DNA from: Chitinophagaceae bacterium
Lineage (GTDB): Bacteria; Bacteroidota; Bacteroidia; Chitinophagales; Chitinophagaceae
Direction: 5' to 3'
Length of the DNA: 64,000 nt
Assembly (NCBI GenBank): GCA_019638595.1
Contig: JAHBTJ010000015.1
Location: 62,001 to 126,000 of the forward strand
Shown: positions 1 through 10,053 of the stretch, one piece after another
How positions within the stretch are numbered: the first letter of the stretch is position 1
Layout: each line of letters opens with the position of its first letter
Made by a program: the position numbers and the translations under genes
The notes under the pieces: model-generated
Told to the model about the DNA's origin: nothing
Seen by the model: only the letters and a program-made list of their open reading frames with translations
The model's database searches: none

Positions 1-164
1 AGTATAATCATGCTGTACAATTTTGAATTCTTTTAAAAGTAACGACAATGAGGTAATCATAAAAAACTTTCCTTTCATTCAGAAAGTGATATCTCCACTC
101 CACATTATTAAGTACTCTTCTTAAGAAACCTATCCCGGTCAGTTGGTCATATATCATGTAAGCT

Positions 165-674
165 TTACCAGGGCCTGTCTGTAGTACAGCCATCATATTT
201 ACCCGGCACAGGATAATAACTGAAATATTGTGTCATACCTATCTCTGATGATAAATAAGCGGATACAATGAGATTCTTAAGCTCTTTATATCCCTCGTGA
301 CCCTTTTCCATTTTTACAACTAATTGCACACGTTCTTCTTCTTTACATTTCAAGAACTCACGGCCAAAGGTTTCCTTTCCTTCTTTATTAATATACTCCA
401 GTGTCTCTTTAAATTCTTTCTTTTTTTCATCCGGCAAACAATCATGAACAACTACTGCAATAAATTCACCCACTTTGGCTTCTTTTGCTCCCGGCGTATC
501 TGTTTTCGGAATTATTATTTCTCCCAGCTCGCTGATCATATTTATTTCTTCTAATGAAATGTCCTCATTAAACATAGCCGGCCCTTGTGGCTGGCAACTA
601 TATATCGCCAAAGCCCCAAGACTAATTGCACCAATACTTTTAGTACTTTTTATAATAAAATCTCTTCTTTCCAT
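165..674 (-). CDS. Gluconate 2-dehydrogenase subunit 3 family protein (small subunit of a GMC dehydrogenase)
   Basis: This 169-residue protein is probably the small, exported partner of the flavoprotein encoded just upstream. It begins with a twin-arginine motif (ERRDF) followed by a hydrophobic stretch ending in a cysteine (IYSCQ), so it is likely carried by Tat and anchored as a lipoprotein. The body (EINMISELGEIIIPKTDTPGAKEAKVGEF) and the C-terminal PVPGKYDGC match the gluconate 2-dehydrogenase subunit 3 family, whose members help export and mature the catalytic subunit. The start at 674 puts the twin arginine at the N-terminus and leaves 11 bases after the upstream stop. An open frame continues to 788 but overlaps the flavoprotein gene. 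Family assignment is firm; substrate is not visible. Confidence 0.85.
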   Translation of the reverse strand: MERRDFIIKSTKSIGAISLGALAIYSCQPQGPAMFNEDISLEEINMISELGEIIIPKTDTPGAKEAKVGEFIAVVVHDCLPDEKKKEFKETLEYINKEGKETFGREFLKCKEEERVQLVVKMEKGHEGYKELKNLIVSAYLSSEIGMTQYFSYYPVPGKYDGCTTDRPW

Positions 675-685
675 TGATGCTTTAT

Positions 686-2389
686 TTAAATATTTCTTCG
701 GTTTAATTCTTTGACCGCGTAATCTACAGCTCTCGCTGTTAAAGCCATATAAGTAACCGATGGTCCGGGAGTGGTACCTGAAGAGCACATGGCTGAACCG
801 TCCGTAATAAATATATTCGGCACATCATGCATCTGGTTCCAACGATTCAGCACTGATGTCCTGGGATCGTTACCCATTCTGGCAGTTCCTGTTTCGTGTA
901 TACATGCGCCCGGTATTTTATTCCGATTGTATGTTTCCACATTTTTTAGTCCTCCTGCTTCAAGAATTTCAGCAGCGCTGTTCATCATATCGTTCACCAT
1001 CGCCGCCTCGTTCTCCTTAAACTCACAATCCACGCAAATGACCGGCATTCCATATTTATCCTTTTTCTCCTCGTGCAAAAACGCCCTGTTTTCATAATAA
1101 GGCAGGTGCTCGGCCCAAGCCGTAATGGACATGCTCCAATGATCAGCCGGCTTTTTCAGATCTTCTTTAAATTCTCTGCCGAATCCTGGGCTGCCGCTCC
1201 TCCCTCGTCCGGCTCCTCCCTGGTAGGTAAATCCACGTAAATAATCTTTACGCTTAGTAGCCGCATTGATATTTCGGAAACGGGGTACAAAAATTCCGGT
1301 AGGGCGATTGCCAAAGGTAAACTTATCCTCAAATCCTTCAAACGTACCCTGAGCACCCATTCCATAAGGCATATCCATTAAATTATGCCCTATTTGCCCG
1401 CTGCTGTTACCCAGCCCATCCGGAAAAACTTCAGATTTGGAATTTAATAAAATTGCAGTAGTATTTAGTGTTGATGCATTCAGAAATATGATCTTCGCAT
1501 AAAATTCATACTGCTTCATTGTTTCTATATCTACAACCCGCACACCGGTAGCTCTTTTCTTCTCTTTGTCATAATACACTTCCTGAACCATGGAAAAGGG
1601 TCTTAAGGTCATATTACCGGTTCTGGCTGCGGCGGGCAGGGTGGCAGAATTACTGGAGAAATATGCCCCAAAGGAACAGGCATGGCCGGCTCCACAGCTT
1701 CCTTTATACTGACATTTCCCTCTTCCTTCTCCCATATTAAGCGTATAGTTTGCCGTACGCGCATTAATAATCATACGGCCATCGGCAAATTTGCCCTTTA
1801 TCCTCTGCGACACTTCCTTTTCCACGCAATTCATAGGCATCGGCGGCTGAAATTTGCCATCAGGTAATTGCGGTAATCCCTCTATTGAGCCTGAGATACC
1901 TACAAAGGGCTCTACATAGTCGTACCAGGGTGCAATGTCCTTATACCGGATCGGCCAATCCACACCAAAGCCATCTCTTGCATTCGCTTCAAAATCCAAA
2001 TCACTCCTCCGGTAGCTTTGCCGGCCCCAGATCAAACTTCTTCCGCCAACCTGATATCCTCTCGCCCATTCAAACGGCTTTACCTGGACATAGGGATTGT
2101 CCAAGTCATTGACAAAATATTTCTTCGAACGTTCGTTGTAATTATATACCCCGCTTTGCACCGGGCTTTTTATGCGATCCTCATTCGTGATCCTGCCCCG
2201 GTGAGGCAGCTCCCAATTGGGCACCATATCGTCATAGTCCTTTACATGTTCTACATCTCTACCCCGTTCAAGAACTAAAGTTTTCAGGCCTTTTTCGCAT
2301 AACTCTTTTGCAGCCCATCCTCCACTTATTCCGGTGCCAATTACTATGGCATCAAATGTATATTTATCCTTCTCATTCATATAAGGCAT
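686..2389 (-). CDS. GMC family FAD-dependent oxidoreductase
   Basis: This 567-residue flavoprotein probably oxidises a sugar or sugar alcohol. The N-terminal FAD-binding motif GTGISGG is at residues 18-24, GGRSLIWG at 115-122, and the C-terminal GMC active-site region with HETGTARMG starts at His498. Three cysteines spaced C-x5-C-x5-C (226, 232, 238) could bind an iron-sulfur cluster, as in dehydrogenases that pass electrons to a cytochrome. It has no export signal of its own, but the next gene is a Tat-type small subunit, so the pair may be exported together as in gluconate and glucoside 3-dehydrogenases. It is the first enzyme gene after SusD of module 1. A second ATG lies at 2380. Which carbon of which sugar is oxidised cannot be read from the sequence. 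Confidence 0.88.
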   Translation of the reverse strand: MPYMNEKDKYTFDAIVIGTGISGGWAAKELCEKGLKTLVLERGRDVEHVKDYDDMVPNWELPHRGRITNEDRIKSPVQSGVYNYNERSKKYFVNDLDNPYVQVKPFEWARGYQVGGRSLIWGRQSYRRSDLDFEANARDGFGVDWPIRYKDIAPWYDYVEPFVGISGSIEGLPQLPDGKFQPPMPMNCVEKEVSQRIKGKFADGRMIINARTANYTLNMGEGRGKCQYKGSCGAGHACSFGAYFSSNSATLPAAARTGNMTLRPFSMVQEVYYDKEKKRATGVRVVDIETMKQYEFYAKIIFLNASTLNTTAILLNSKSEVFPDGLGNSSGQIGHNLMDMPYGMGAQGTFEGFEDKFTFGNRPTGIFVPRFRNINAATKRKDYLRGFTYQGGAGRGRSGSPGFGREFKEDLKKPADHWSMSITAWAEHLPYYENRAFLHEEKKDKYGMPVICVDCEFKENEAAMVNDMMNSAAEILEAGGLKNVETYNRNKIPGACIHETGTARMGNDPRTSVLNRWNQMHDVPNIFITDGSAMCSSGTTPGPSVTYMALTARAVDYAVKELNRRNI

Positions 2390-2508
2390 GTTTTGTATTG
2401 ATCATTATAGAAAATTCATTCAAGAGTCCGGCTTTCCATTAGCTATCATCAACTCACCACCATGTACGTTCCTGGTTTTGAGCTATCTTAATCTCTAATA
2501 ACTCAGCC

Positions 2509-4335
2509 TTAATATCCTGAGTTCTGAACGATTTTCGGATTACGATCTATAACCTCCTGCGGAATGGGACAGAAATACATTTTATTGCTGAACAGATAAC
2601 CCATCGCCAATGGAAATTTTTCATATATCCATACTCCACTGTTATCATTAGGCTTTGAATTGTACACTTTCATGCCCATAGTAGGTTGATTTAATCTTGC
2701 ATCAGCTTCTTTCCACCGCCATATATCAAAAAGCCTCTTTTGCTCATACGCAAGTTCAATTCTACGTTCACGATGAATGGCCTGACGCATCTCATCTTTT
2801 GACAATCCTGCCGGTAGTTCAGGCAGGTCGGTTCCCGGCCTGGTTCGGATAGCATTAACCGCTTCATATACAGAAGCATCGGGACCTACTGCTTCATTTT
2901 GCGCTTCGGCATAATTCAAAAGTACTTCGGCATAGCGGTAAAAAACATAATTCTGTCCGCAATCAACTAAATTCCGGGGGTCATATTTAGATAATTGTTT
3001 GGTAAACCAGTACCCCGTTTGTGTGGCATCATTTGCTCCACTCAGATCAATTTCATTATTCCTTGGATTGACTTTATCAATACGCATCCAAACCGTATCT
3101 GGTTTGCTCATCCATTCGCGATAATAGGGCGCTCCGTCATAACAGATAAAATCATAAAATCTTTTTTCCCGGCCAACATAGGGATTTTGCGGATTATATC
3201 CTGAAGCAGGATCTGTAATGCTTCTTCCATTAGCCATTTGATAATCATCTATAATGCTTTGGGTTGGCTGATATTCCCCCCAATCCACATTGATTATCCC
3301 ATCAATATTACATGGGCCTCCGTAAGCGCCATATTCGTTAGGCATTGTTACCGGCACAAATTGCCTGTCCCAGATTACTTCTGGGTTATATTCATTTTCC
3401 TCCCTCCAGAAATTCACCATATCAGGGAACAACCGATATATGCCTTCTCCTTTATGTCCCCATGTTTCAATAAATTTTTTATTTGTAGCCGCTGCGGCAG
3501 CCCATCGCCCCGGATCCTCAGCGCTAAAATGCTGTAAATTGCCAGGGTCTGATGTGATAGCAGGAGATGATGAATTATAGGCAGGGCTGGCGGCAAATAG
3601 CTGGAGCCAGCCTTTCAAAACCAACGCTGATCCTAATGTAACTCTACCCGCATCTGCATCAGAAATTCCATATTTAATATTTAAATACCCGTTATTCACT
3701 ATTTCATCCAGCTCACTGATGATGAAATTATAGGTTTCTTCAAAAGTATTGCGGGGTCTTTGAAGTTCCTCCGTAGTGGAAGATGATCTGCGTTGAACAG
3801 CCGTATCTATCACCACACCACCAACACGCATAAATAGCTCACTGTAGAAATACGCTCTTAAAAACCTGGCTTCATCAATCCGCTTTAAAATATACTCTGC
3901 TGAGAAATTTTGAGCATTATCCCTTACATTCTCAATAAAGGAGTTTAGATTTCTTACATTCTGATAAGTTTTTTGCCAGCTATTGTTTCCATTTGATGGA
4001 CCTTGCGCTCTCCAGCTCGTACCGGGCCGTATAGAAATATCAATCGTACCCTCCTTCCAGGCATAGGAGCCAAAATAGACCCTCGCATGTGCATCGTCGG
4101 AAAAGTTATCCAATTGAGTATCCGGCCAATCAGCACCGGTAGGATAAAGCTCCGCATAACAACCGTTTAGAAAAATATCAGCGTTCTTTTCACTGATCCA
4201 CATCGTTCCATCATCAAGATTTGCCTTATTGGTTGTGTCTAAGAAACTATCTCTTTTACAAGAAGCGATAATTAGTAATGATACAACGGTTAACAGTATA
4301 TTTCTGATTATATATTTGCGTTCCATTTTATGCAA
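2509..4335 (-). CDS. SusD/RagB-family outer-membrane nutrient-binding lipoprotein (module 1)
   Basis: This 608-residue protein is the surface glycan-binding partner of the SusC gene immediately upstream. It carries a lipoprotein signal ending in IIASC and the family's C-terminal signature (RTRPGTDLPELP, then RRIELAYEQKRLFDIWRWKEAD, and NPKIVQNSGY at the end). The N-terminal half holds the TPR-like helices typical of SusD. It starts 17 bases after the SusC stop, so the two are co-transcribed. ATGs at 4335 and 4326 are both possible. The ligand is unknown; the downstream flavoprotein suggests a sugar. Confidence 0.93.
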   Translation of the reverse strand: MHKMERKYIIRNILLTVVSLLIIASCKRDSFLDTTNKANLDDGTMWISEKNADIFLNGCYAELYPTGADWPDTQLDNFSDDAHARVYFGSYAWKEGTIDISIRPGTSWRAQGPSNGNNSWQKTYQNVRNLNSFIENVRDNAQNFSAEYILKRIDEARFLRAYFYSELFMRVGGVVIDTAVQRRSSSTTEELQRPRNTFEETYNFIISELDEIVNNGYLNIKYGISDADAGRVTLGSALVLKGWLQLFAASPAYNSSSPAITSDPGNLQHFSAEDPGRWAAAAATNKKFIETWGHKGEGIYRLFPDMVNFWREENEYNPEVIWDRQFVPVTMPNEYGAYGGPCNIDGIINVDWGEYQPTQSIIDDYQMANGRSITDPASGYNPQNPYVGREKRFYDFICYDGAPYYREWMSKPDTVWMRIDKVNPRNNEIDLSGANDATQTGYWFTKQLSKYDPRNLVDCGQNYVFYRYAEVLLNYAEAQNEAVGPDASVYEAVNAIRTRPGTDLPELPAGLSKDEMRQAIHRERRIELAYEQKRLFDIWRWKEADARLNQPTMGMKVYNSKPNDNSGVWIYEKFPLAMGYLFSNKMYFCPIPQEVIDRNPKIVQNSGY

Positions 4336-4352
4336 CTTTGTATGAACAAGAA

Positions 4353-7300
4353 TTAAAAAGACAAACTCAATCCCAAAATAAATTGCTTCATTGTGGGATA
4401 GCTACCGGCACCACTGCCAGATACGATATTTGATTCAGGATCTGAAAATCTTACTCTACTGAGAGTGATCAGGTTGGTTCCCGAAAAATAAACCCTGCTA
4501 TTTGAAACTTTCAAATATTTCAGAACATGATTGGGTATAGTGTATCCTAATACAATGTTTTTCAGCCTGAGATAATCCCCTCTTTCATACCAAAAATCCG
4601 AATTGGTATTATTGTTATTAGCGTTGGGGCCTATATAAGCTCTCGGATATCTTGCATTCTGGTGTTCAGGAGTCCAATGATTATTATAGAATTCATAATC
4701 AGTATTACTTTGGGTATTAAACAGGGAGATTGTCTGGAATCGTTGATTTATACTAAATGAATTCCTCGCTACGCCCTGGAAGAAGAGCGTTAAATCAAAC
4801 CCTTTCCATTCAACGGCAGAAGTAAAGCCATAAAAAATCTCAGGATAAGTAGAATAACCGATCGGAACCTCATCATTAGCGTCAATTTTACCATCGCCAT
4901 TCTTGTCTTCATACCTAATATCACCCGGATGTAATTCCCCGAACTGCAGAACATTGTATCCATCAGCAGCATTAATGATACCATCTCCGTTTTTATCATC
5001 TTCGGTACTAAACAATCCTAATGAGTGATATCCAAAGGGGGTATTGATAGGTCTGCCGGTTCTTCTACGATTTGGATTGTTAAATGTAGACTCCGTTTCA
5101 AATACCCGAATCATTTTGTTTTTGGCAAAACTGAAGTTTCCACTCAAATCCAACCTCAACCCGTTTTGAAATCGGTATTTGCTACCAAGGGTCAGTTCAA
5201 ATCCATGATTGTTCATTATCCCTTCATTTTCATCGGATAAGCCAATACCGTATTCAAAAGGTACAATAGTAGCAGGCGGCAGTAACATCCCCTTTCTTTT
5301 TTCAAAGAAATAGTCTGCCTCTATGGTCAGCAGGTTATTCCATAAACCAGCCTCAATGCCCACATCATATTTGTTGGATGTTTCCCAGGTAATTTCGGGG
5401 TTTGGCTCATTATTGGGATAAGCTGCCGGAACCATATTACCTCCAAAAGCATATTGATTGGGAGAGAACGCATAACCGGCAAGGTACTGATAGGGGCTAC
5501 CAGCCAGGTTTCCGGATTTCCCCCACGAACTTCTTATTTTGAGATGGTTAATAAAAGTAAGGGGCTGCATGAATTTCTCTTCAGATAACCTCCAACCCAA
5601 CGAAAAGGAAGGAAAAAGTGCAAATCGTTTACCGGGTGCAAAATAATAATGTCCGTCATACCGCCCTGCAACTTCAAGCATATATTTGCTCTCATATGCA
5701 TACCCGGCCCGGTAAACATATCCAACATGAATAGATTCTTTTGAACTTCCTCCTAAAGTGTAATCACTGGGATTAGAACTGCCCAGATCATACTCGTCAA
5801 TCTCTAAGGGCAAATTTTTCATAGAGGTAGCTAAATTGTTAGCATTCCCTTTCTGGAGTTCAGCAACTCCAAGGAAGCTAACCTCACTCCCCCCAAACGT
5901 TCTCTTAAAATTCACAAATCCCTGGTAGGTAAATATCTGCGACTTGTTATAGGTCTCATATAAAGATGCATAGGGAGGAGAATTTTGTTCCATGTTTGAG
6001 ACTTGCTGGGTATAGGTATAAGGAGTTGTGGTCAGATCCTGCGTCCAGTAATATGCCGGCTTTGAAAAGCCCTTTGTAAAATCATTATACAAGTCATAGC
6101 TAAATACGCCTTTAATGCTCAACCCCTTGATAAAAGGAATTTCCTGGTCAACAGTAAACGTACTTAACATACTTGTTCCATCAGTCTTATTATAACTGCC
6201 GCTGTTGAGTCCACCCACTAATGAAACATTATTGGAATTACCCCATTTCCCGTCTGAATAATACAACGAGTGCGTAGGCTTTACAAAGTAGAGCCATCTC
6301 ATCATACTGGAACTGGTATACCTTGGCGAGATATCCTTCTTTCTCGAAAACGAATTAATGAGTCCAACACTAACTTTCGTTGATTTTGTGACTCTTGAAT
6401 TTACGTTTACATTAAAATTATAACGCCTGAAGTTGAACTGATCAAATAAGCCGTCTTCTTTAAAATATCCCCCTCCTAAATAATAGTTCGTCTTTCCTGA
6501 TCCTCCGCTAATCTTAAAGTTATAGTCCTGAACCGGTATTATTTTATTCAGTAACTCCATACTATTCGCATCGGGATATTTATCAGGATCTGAAGCATGA
6601 TTTGCATTATAACTGTCTATAAAATCCGTGGCATAAGGCGGTGTAGTGCTACTGCTTACATTAGTAGTCGCTTCATTTTGCAGTTTCATATAATCAACAG
6701 CATTCAAAGGGCTTGGCAGCCATATCGCCTTTTGATTACCCCTGTACGCATTAACTGTAAATACAGGATGATCCACTTTTCCTGTTTTTGTTGTTACGAG
6801 CAGCACGCCATTTGCACCACCTAAACCATACGGAGCAACGGCTGCAGCGTCTTTTAAAACAGATATTGACTCAATAATTGCGGGGTCAATACCAGCGATG
6901 CTGTTTCTAACAACGCCGTCAATTACAATTAAAGGGGCCGAAGATCCCGTGGTCCCAATTCCTCTGATATGGATTACCGGATTAACACCAGGTTCTCCGC
7001 TCACCGGCACTATGCTCACACCTGAAATTTTACCAGCCATAGTTTGTGAAATATTGGAAGCACCGGCTCTTTCCACATCTTCTCCTCTTACTGAACTGAC
7101 TGCACCTGTAAGCGTCGTTTTCTTTTGTGTTCCATATCCCACTACCACCACCTGATCCATTTCATTTGCCGACTGTTTCAATTTTATGGAAAGACTTTTA
7201 TTTGCTGTTACCATTATTTCCTGGGGTACATACCCTACAAACGAAACCACCAGCACATCTCCGGGATTTGCGTCCAGTATAAAGCTGCCATCCTCTCTGC

Positions 7301-7811
7301 TAGTTGTACCCTTTGCTGTTCCTTTAACTGTAATGCTCACACCCGCTAACGGTTCGCCGGCTTCCGAAAGTACCTTACCGTTAATTTCCAATACAGGGAT
7401 ATCCTGTTCGGACTTCACAGCGCCTGGAGGAAGTGCTTCTTTTTCTTCCAACCGGGTAGTAACCACGATCGTATTGTACCGTATCAGGAAGCTGGCCGGC
7501 TGATCCCTGAAACAGTATTGTAATACCTCTGTGAGGTCCGCGTTTTTTACATCAATCGTAATCCGTTTGGTTTTTTTGAGCAGGTCGGGGTTGTATATGG
7601 CATCATAACCCGTTTGGGCTTTTACCATTTCAAATACCTGTTCCAATGAGATGTTTTTGCCTGAGAGGGAAACTTTCTGGGAGTAGGTTCTGGCACTTAC
7701 GTGTAAACAGGCAACAAATAGCAACAAAGCAGTTAATTTCATATAAAGCAATGTTTGCGCCCATACATACCTTTTTATCGAAAAGGTATTGCCATAAGCA
7801 TTTTGGTTCAT
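4353..7811 (-). CDS. SusC/RagA-family TonB-dependent outer-membrane transporter with STN domain (module 1)
   Basis: This 1152-residue transporter would import oligomers across the outer membrane with energy from TonB. In order it has a signal peptide (MKLTALLLFVAC), a periplasmic STN signalling domain at about residues 45-115, a carboxypeptidase-regulatory-like beta domain at about 145-225, the plug (VVVGYGTQKK, then GIGTTGSSAPLIVIDG) and a 22-strand barrel ending in GLSLSF. The STN domain is the part that contacts a FecR anti-sigma factor, and a FecR gene lies directly upstream, so this is a sensor-transporter. The start at 7811 sits in AAAAGTATG, a context shared with the other SusC genes here. 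Its regulatory-like domain is clearly more diverged than those of modules 2-4. Confidence 0.94.
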   Translation of the reverse strand: MNQNAYGNTFSIKRYVWAQTLLYMKLTALLLFVACLHVSARTYSQKVSLSGKNISLEQVFEMVKAQTGYDAIYNPDLLKKTKRITIDVKNADLTEVLQYCFRDQPASFLIRYNTIVVTTRLEEKEALPPGAVKSEQDIPVLEINGKVLSEAGEPLAGVSITVKGTAKGTTSREDGSFILDANPGDVLVVSFVGYVPQEIMVTANKSLSIKLKQSANEMDQVVVVGYGTQKKTTLTGAVSSVRGEDVERAGASNISQTMAGKISGVSIVPVSGEPGVNPVIHIRGIGTTGSSAPLIVIDGVVRNSIAGIDPAIIESISVLKDAAAVAPYGLGGANGVLLVTTKTGKVDHPVFTVNAYRGNQKAIWLPSPLNAVDYMKLQNEATTNVSSSTTPPYATDFIDSYNANHASDPDKYPDANSMELLNKIIPVQDYNFKISGGSGKTNYYLGGGYFKEDGLFDQFNFRRYNFNVNVNSRVTKSTKVSVGLINSFSRKKDISPRYTSSSMMRWLYFVKPTHSLYYSDGKWGNSNNVSLVGGLNSGSYNKTDGTSMLSTFTVDQEIPFIKGLSIKGVFSYDLYNDFTKGFSKPAYYWTQDLTTTPYTYTQQVSNMEQNSPPYASLYETYNKSQIFTYQGFVNFKRTFGGSEVSFLGVAELQKGNANNLATSMKNLPLEIDEYDLGSSNPSDYTLGGSSKESIHVGYVYRAGYAYESKYMLEVAGRYDGHYYFAPGKRFALFPSFSLGWRLSEEKFMQPLTFINHLKIRSSWGKSGNLAGSPYQYLAGYAFSPNQYAFGGNMVPAAYPNNEPNPEITWETSNKYDVGIEAGLWNNLLTIEADYFFEKRKGMLLPPATIVPFEYGIGLSDENEGIMNNHGFELTLGSKYRFQNGLRLDLSGNFSFAKNKMIRVFETESTFNNPNRRRTGRPINTPFGYHSLGLFSTEDDKNGDGIINAADGYNVLQFGELHPGDIRYEDKNGDGKIDANDEVPIGYSTYPEIFYGFTSAVEWKGFDLTLFFQGVARNSFSINQRFQTISLFNTQSNTDYEFYNNHWTPEHQNARYPRAYIGPNANNNNTNSDFWYERGDYLRLKNIVLGYTIPNHVLKYLKVSNSRVYFSGTNLITLSRVRFSDPESNIVSGSGAGSYPTMKQFILGLSLSF

Positions 7812-7823
7812 ACTTTTGCTAAG

Positions 7824-7915
7824 TTTTGATTTACGAAATTGTTTTTTAGTCGAAGCAACCTGAGTAGTTCAAAACCACCGGGGATCCTGTTACAGCAGGG
7901 TTCCTGTTTTGTTTT
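7824..7915 (+). ncRNA. Predicted cis-antisense RNA with terminator in the FecR-SusC gap (module 1)
   Basis: On the plus strand, opposite to all nearby genes, GGGATCCTG (7881-7889) pairs with CAGGGTTCC (7896-7904) over nine bases with two G-U pairs and is followed by TGTTTTGTTTT. This is a standard intrinsic terminator shape, yet no plus-strand gene precedes it. A TAnnTTTG-type box (TACTTTTG, 7811-7818) overlaps the SusC start codon and would set the RNA start near 7824. No -33 box is evident. The same arrangement occurs in all four modules. Cis-antisense RNAs at this place are known in Bacteroides polysaccharide loci (DonS type); its existence here is inferred. Confidence 0.4.
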
Positions 7916-7997
7916 AAAACCGGTTATTTGTTATAAAGGGCTTATTTGATCATAGCATTTTTTTAGGGTGATATAATATGTAACATCTTAGTCTGAT

Positions 7998-9242
7998 TTA
8001 ATGATTGGGCTGCACGATAATATGCCTGCCCTGCCTTTCAAACTTCACCCTGCCTTCGCTCTCCAATATCTCCAGCAGCTTTTCTATATTGTCTTTACGG
8101 CTTATGCCCCCCGAGAACCGGATAGCGCTGAGATCGCCCTCCGTTTTGATCTCCACATCATACCAACGCGCGATCTGGTGTATTATGCTGACTGCATCGG
8201 TATTATTGAATTTGAATCTTCCGTTCTTCCAGGCCAGCACTTCCTCCATATCAGGATGTTTTTTTTCAAACACGACACTGTTAACCGCTATACTCGCCTG
8301 CTCTCCCGGCATTATTTTCATTTGGGCGTCCGCTTTCCTTACCATCACTGATCCTTCCACCAGGGTTGTTCTCATCGCATCTTCATCAGGATAAGCATTG
8401 ATATTAAAATGCGTGCCGAGCACCGTTACTTCCATTCCTCCTGCTGCACCTACATGCGGAATAACAAAAACCCTGAATGGCTTTGACTGATCCCGTGCTA
8501 CCTCAAAATAGGCTTCTCCCGTTATGGTTACCTTCCGTTCACTACCTGTAAAAGTGGTAGGAAAACTGATTGACGAAGCGGCGTTCAGCCACACTGCACT
8601 TCCATCCGGCAACACCACCTGGAACTGTCCGCCACGGGGCGTGGTAATAGTATTAATGGAAACGGGCCGGCTATCCTCCTTCAACAGTTGTGATGCATCA
8701 TATACCAGCCTGCCGCCTTTACTTACTATGTTAACATTGCCTTGCTCTTCAATAACATCCTGCAGGGTACTGTCTAACGCAATCTGTGATCCATCCGAAA
8801 GCGTTAACACGGCTTTGTCGCTGCCCGGTAGTATCGCATCAGCCGCGGCTATCGGCTTATTTTCCAGATGCCGGGCAGCAGTACCAGCAAAAAACCAGGC
8901 GGTTCCGGCAATAGCGGCTATTAACGCAGCGGCAGCAAGCCATTGTGCTGTTCTCTTGCTTAAGAAACGCCTTACAGCGGGTGGTTGGGTAACCGGCAGG
9001 TCGAGACCCGCTTTTTCAAAAATATGTTGTACGTGCAATCCGGTATCTGCCTCTTCCATTTCCAGCAACGCCTCTCCCAGCATTTCATCATCCATCAGCT
9101 TTTCAAATAATGCCCGGTTTTCTTCCCTGCTCCTTTTCCATTTATCCAGCAGCAGTATTTCTTCTTCGGAAATACTGCCATCCCGGTATTTCCGGATCAA
9201 ACCGGCAATTAATATGGACTGTTGCACCTCTTTTTCTGTCAT
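7998..9242 (-). CDS. FecR-family anti-sigma factor (module 1)
   Basis: This 414-residue inner-membrane protein holds or activates the ECF sigma factor encoded next to it and relays the signal from the STN domain of SusC. It has a cytoplasmic N-terminus of about 100 residues, one membrane helix (WLAAAALIAAIAGTAWFF), then the periplasmic FecR domain (TPRGGQFQVVLPDGSAVWLNAASSI; GEAYFEVARDQSKPFRV) and a C-terminal DUF4974 domain (GRFKFNNTDAVSIIHQIARWYDVEI). It lies 79 bases after the sigma gene and 186 before SusC. Confidence 0.93.
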   Translation of the reverse strand: MTEKEVQQSILIAGLIRKYRDGSISEEEILLLDKWKRSREENRALFEKLMDDEMLGEALLEMEEADTGLHVQHIFEKAGLDLPVTQPPAVRRFLSKRTAQWLAAAALIAAIAGTAWFFAGTAARHLENKPIAAADAILPGSDKAVLTLSDGSQIALDSTLQDVIEEQGNVNIVSKGGRLVYDASQLLKEDSRPVSINTITTPRGGQFQVVLPDGSAVWLNAASSISFPTTFTGSERKVTITGEAYFEVARDQSKPFRVFVIPHVGAAGGMEVTVLGTHFNINAYPDEDAMRTTLVEGSVMVRKADAQMKIMPGEQASIAVNSVVFEKKHPDMEEVLAWKNGRFKFNNTDAVSIIHQIARWYDVEIKTEGDLSAIRFSGGISRKDNIEKLLEILESEGRVKFERQGRHIIVQPNH

Positions 9243-9321
9243 AGGAAGATGTTGCTTTTATACATAATACACCGCAAGGCAGCATTTGTACCATCTTCCT
9301 TTTATTTTCTATTGCACGCTG

Positions 9322-9918
9322 TTAAGGATGAAGCCATATTGAAAATGTTACAAGCAAAAGAGGGTTCTTCTGCTTCAGCCATTGCCTTAACAAGGCCAGG
9401 GCTTTGCTTTTTTGATTACGGACAGTTTGGTGAGAGAGGCTTAAACGGGCGGCTATGGCTTCGTTGCTCATCTTTTTATAATGGCTGAGTATGAATATCT
9501 CACGCATTTTAGCAGGCAGACCATCCACAGATTTCCGTATTTCAGCCAGCAATTCCGAATATATTATTTCCGCTTCATTGCTATCCCTGCCTTCACTTCC
9601 ATACAAGTGCATGAAGGTTGCCATTCTTGTTTCTTCCCGTTGCCTGAATCTTAATACATTAAGGCAGCCATTACGAACAGATGTATACAAAAAGCCCTTC
9701 ACTTCACCGAAACCGGCAAATTGTGCACGCCGCTCCCATAATTTTATGAATACTTCTTCTACGACATCTTCCGCCTCTGCACTGCTTACATGGGCTACCC
9801 GGCAGGCGTACCGGATAAGCACAGGAAAATATATCCGTATAAGATAATGAAAGGCGGCGCTGTCACCCTGTTGCAGAGGTTGGAAGCAATCATCGTCATT
9901 ACAGGGATCTACTTTCAT
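9322..9918 (-). CDS. ECF RNA polymerase sigma-70 factor (module 1)
   Basis: This 198-residue sigma factor should direct transcription of the SusC-SusD-oxidoreductase genes below it. Region 2 is at about residues 25-95 (YACRVAHVSSAEAEDVVEEVFIKLWERR, with the core-binding helix), and region 4 at about 125-180 (LPAKMREIFILSHYKKMSNEAIAARLSLSHQTVRNQ). The last residues, PLLLVTFSIWL, form a short hydrophobic tail seen in all four sigma factors of the window. The ATG at 9918 fits the family's normal length. Confidence 0.92.
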   Translation of the reverse strand: MKVDPCNDDDCFQPLQQGDSAAFHYLIRIYFPVLIRYACRVAHVSSAEAEDVVEEVFIKLWERRAQFAGFGEVKGFLYTSVRNGCLNVLRFRQREETRMATFMHLYGSEGRDSNEAEIIYSELLAEIRKSVDGLPAKMREIFILSHYKKMSNEAIAARLSLSHQTVRNQKSKALALLRQWLKQKNPLLLVTFSIWLHP

Positions 9919-10053
9919 GAATAATAAAAGAAATTAGATAATATTTCACAATTTACAACGCATTGCAATATCGCGGCTAAAACAGAATAAAAGAGACCGA
10001 AAGCCTACTCGTGTCAAAACAGACAGCTTGTATAAGGTATATTAAAAAGCCGC

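Noticed and set aside
8..196. 62-codon minus-strand frame at the left edge
   Set aside because: It overlaps the end of the small dehydrogenase subunit gene, resembles no protein and has no start context.
8524..9267. Long plus-strand frame (247 codons) opposite FecR of module 1
   Set aside because: Serine/alanine-rich shadow of the well-supported FecR gene; no domain seen.
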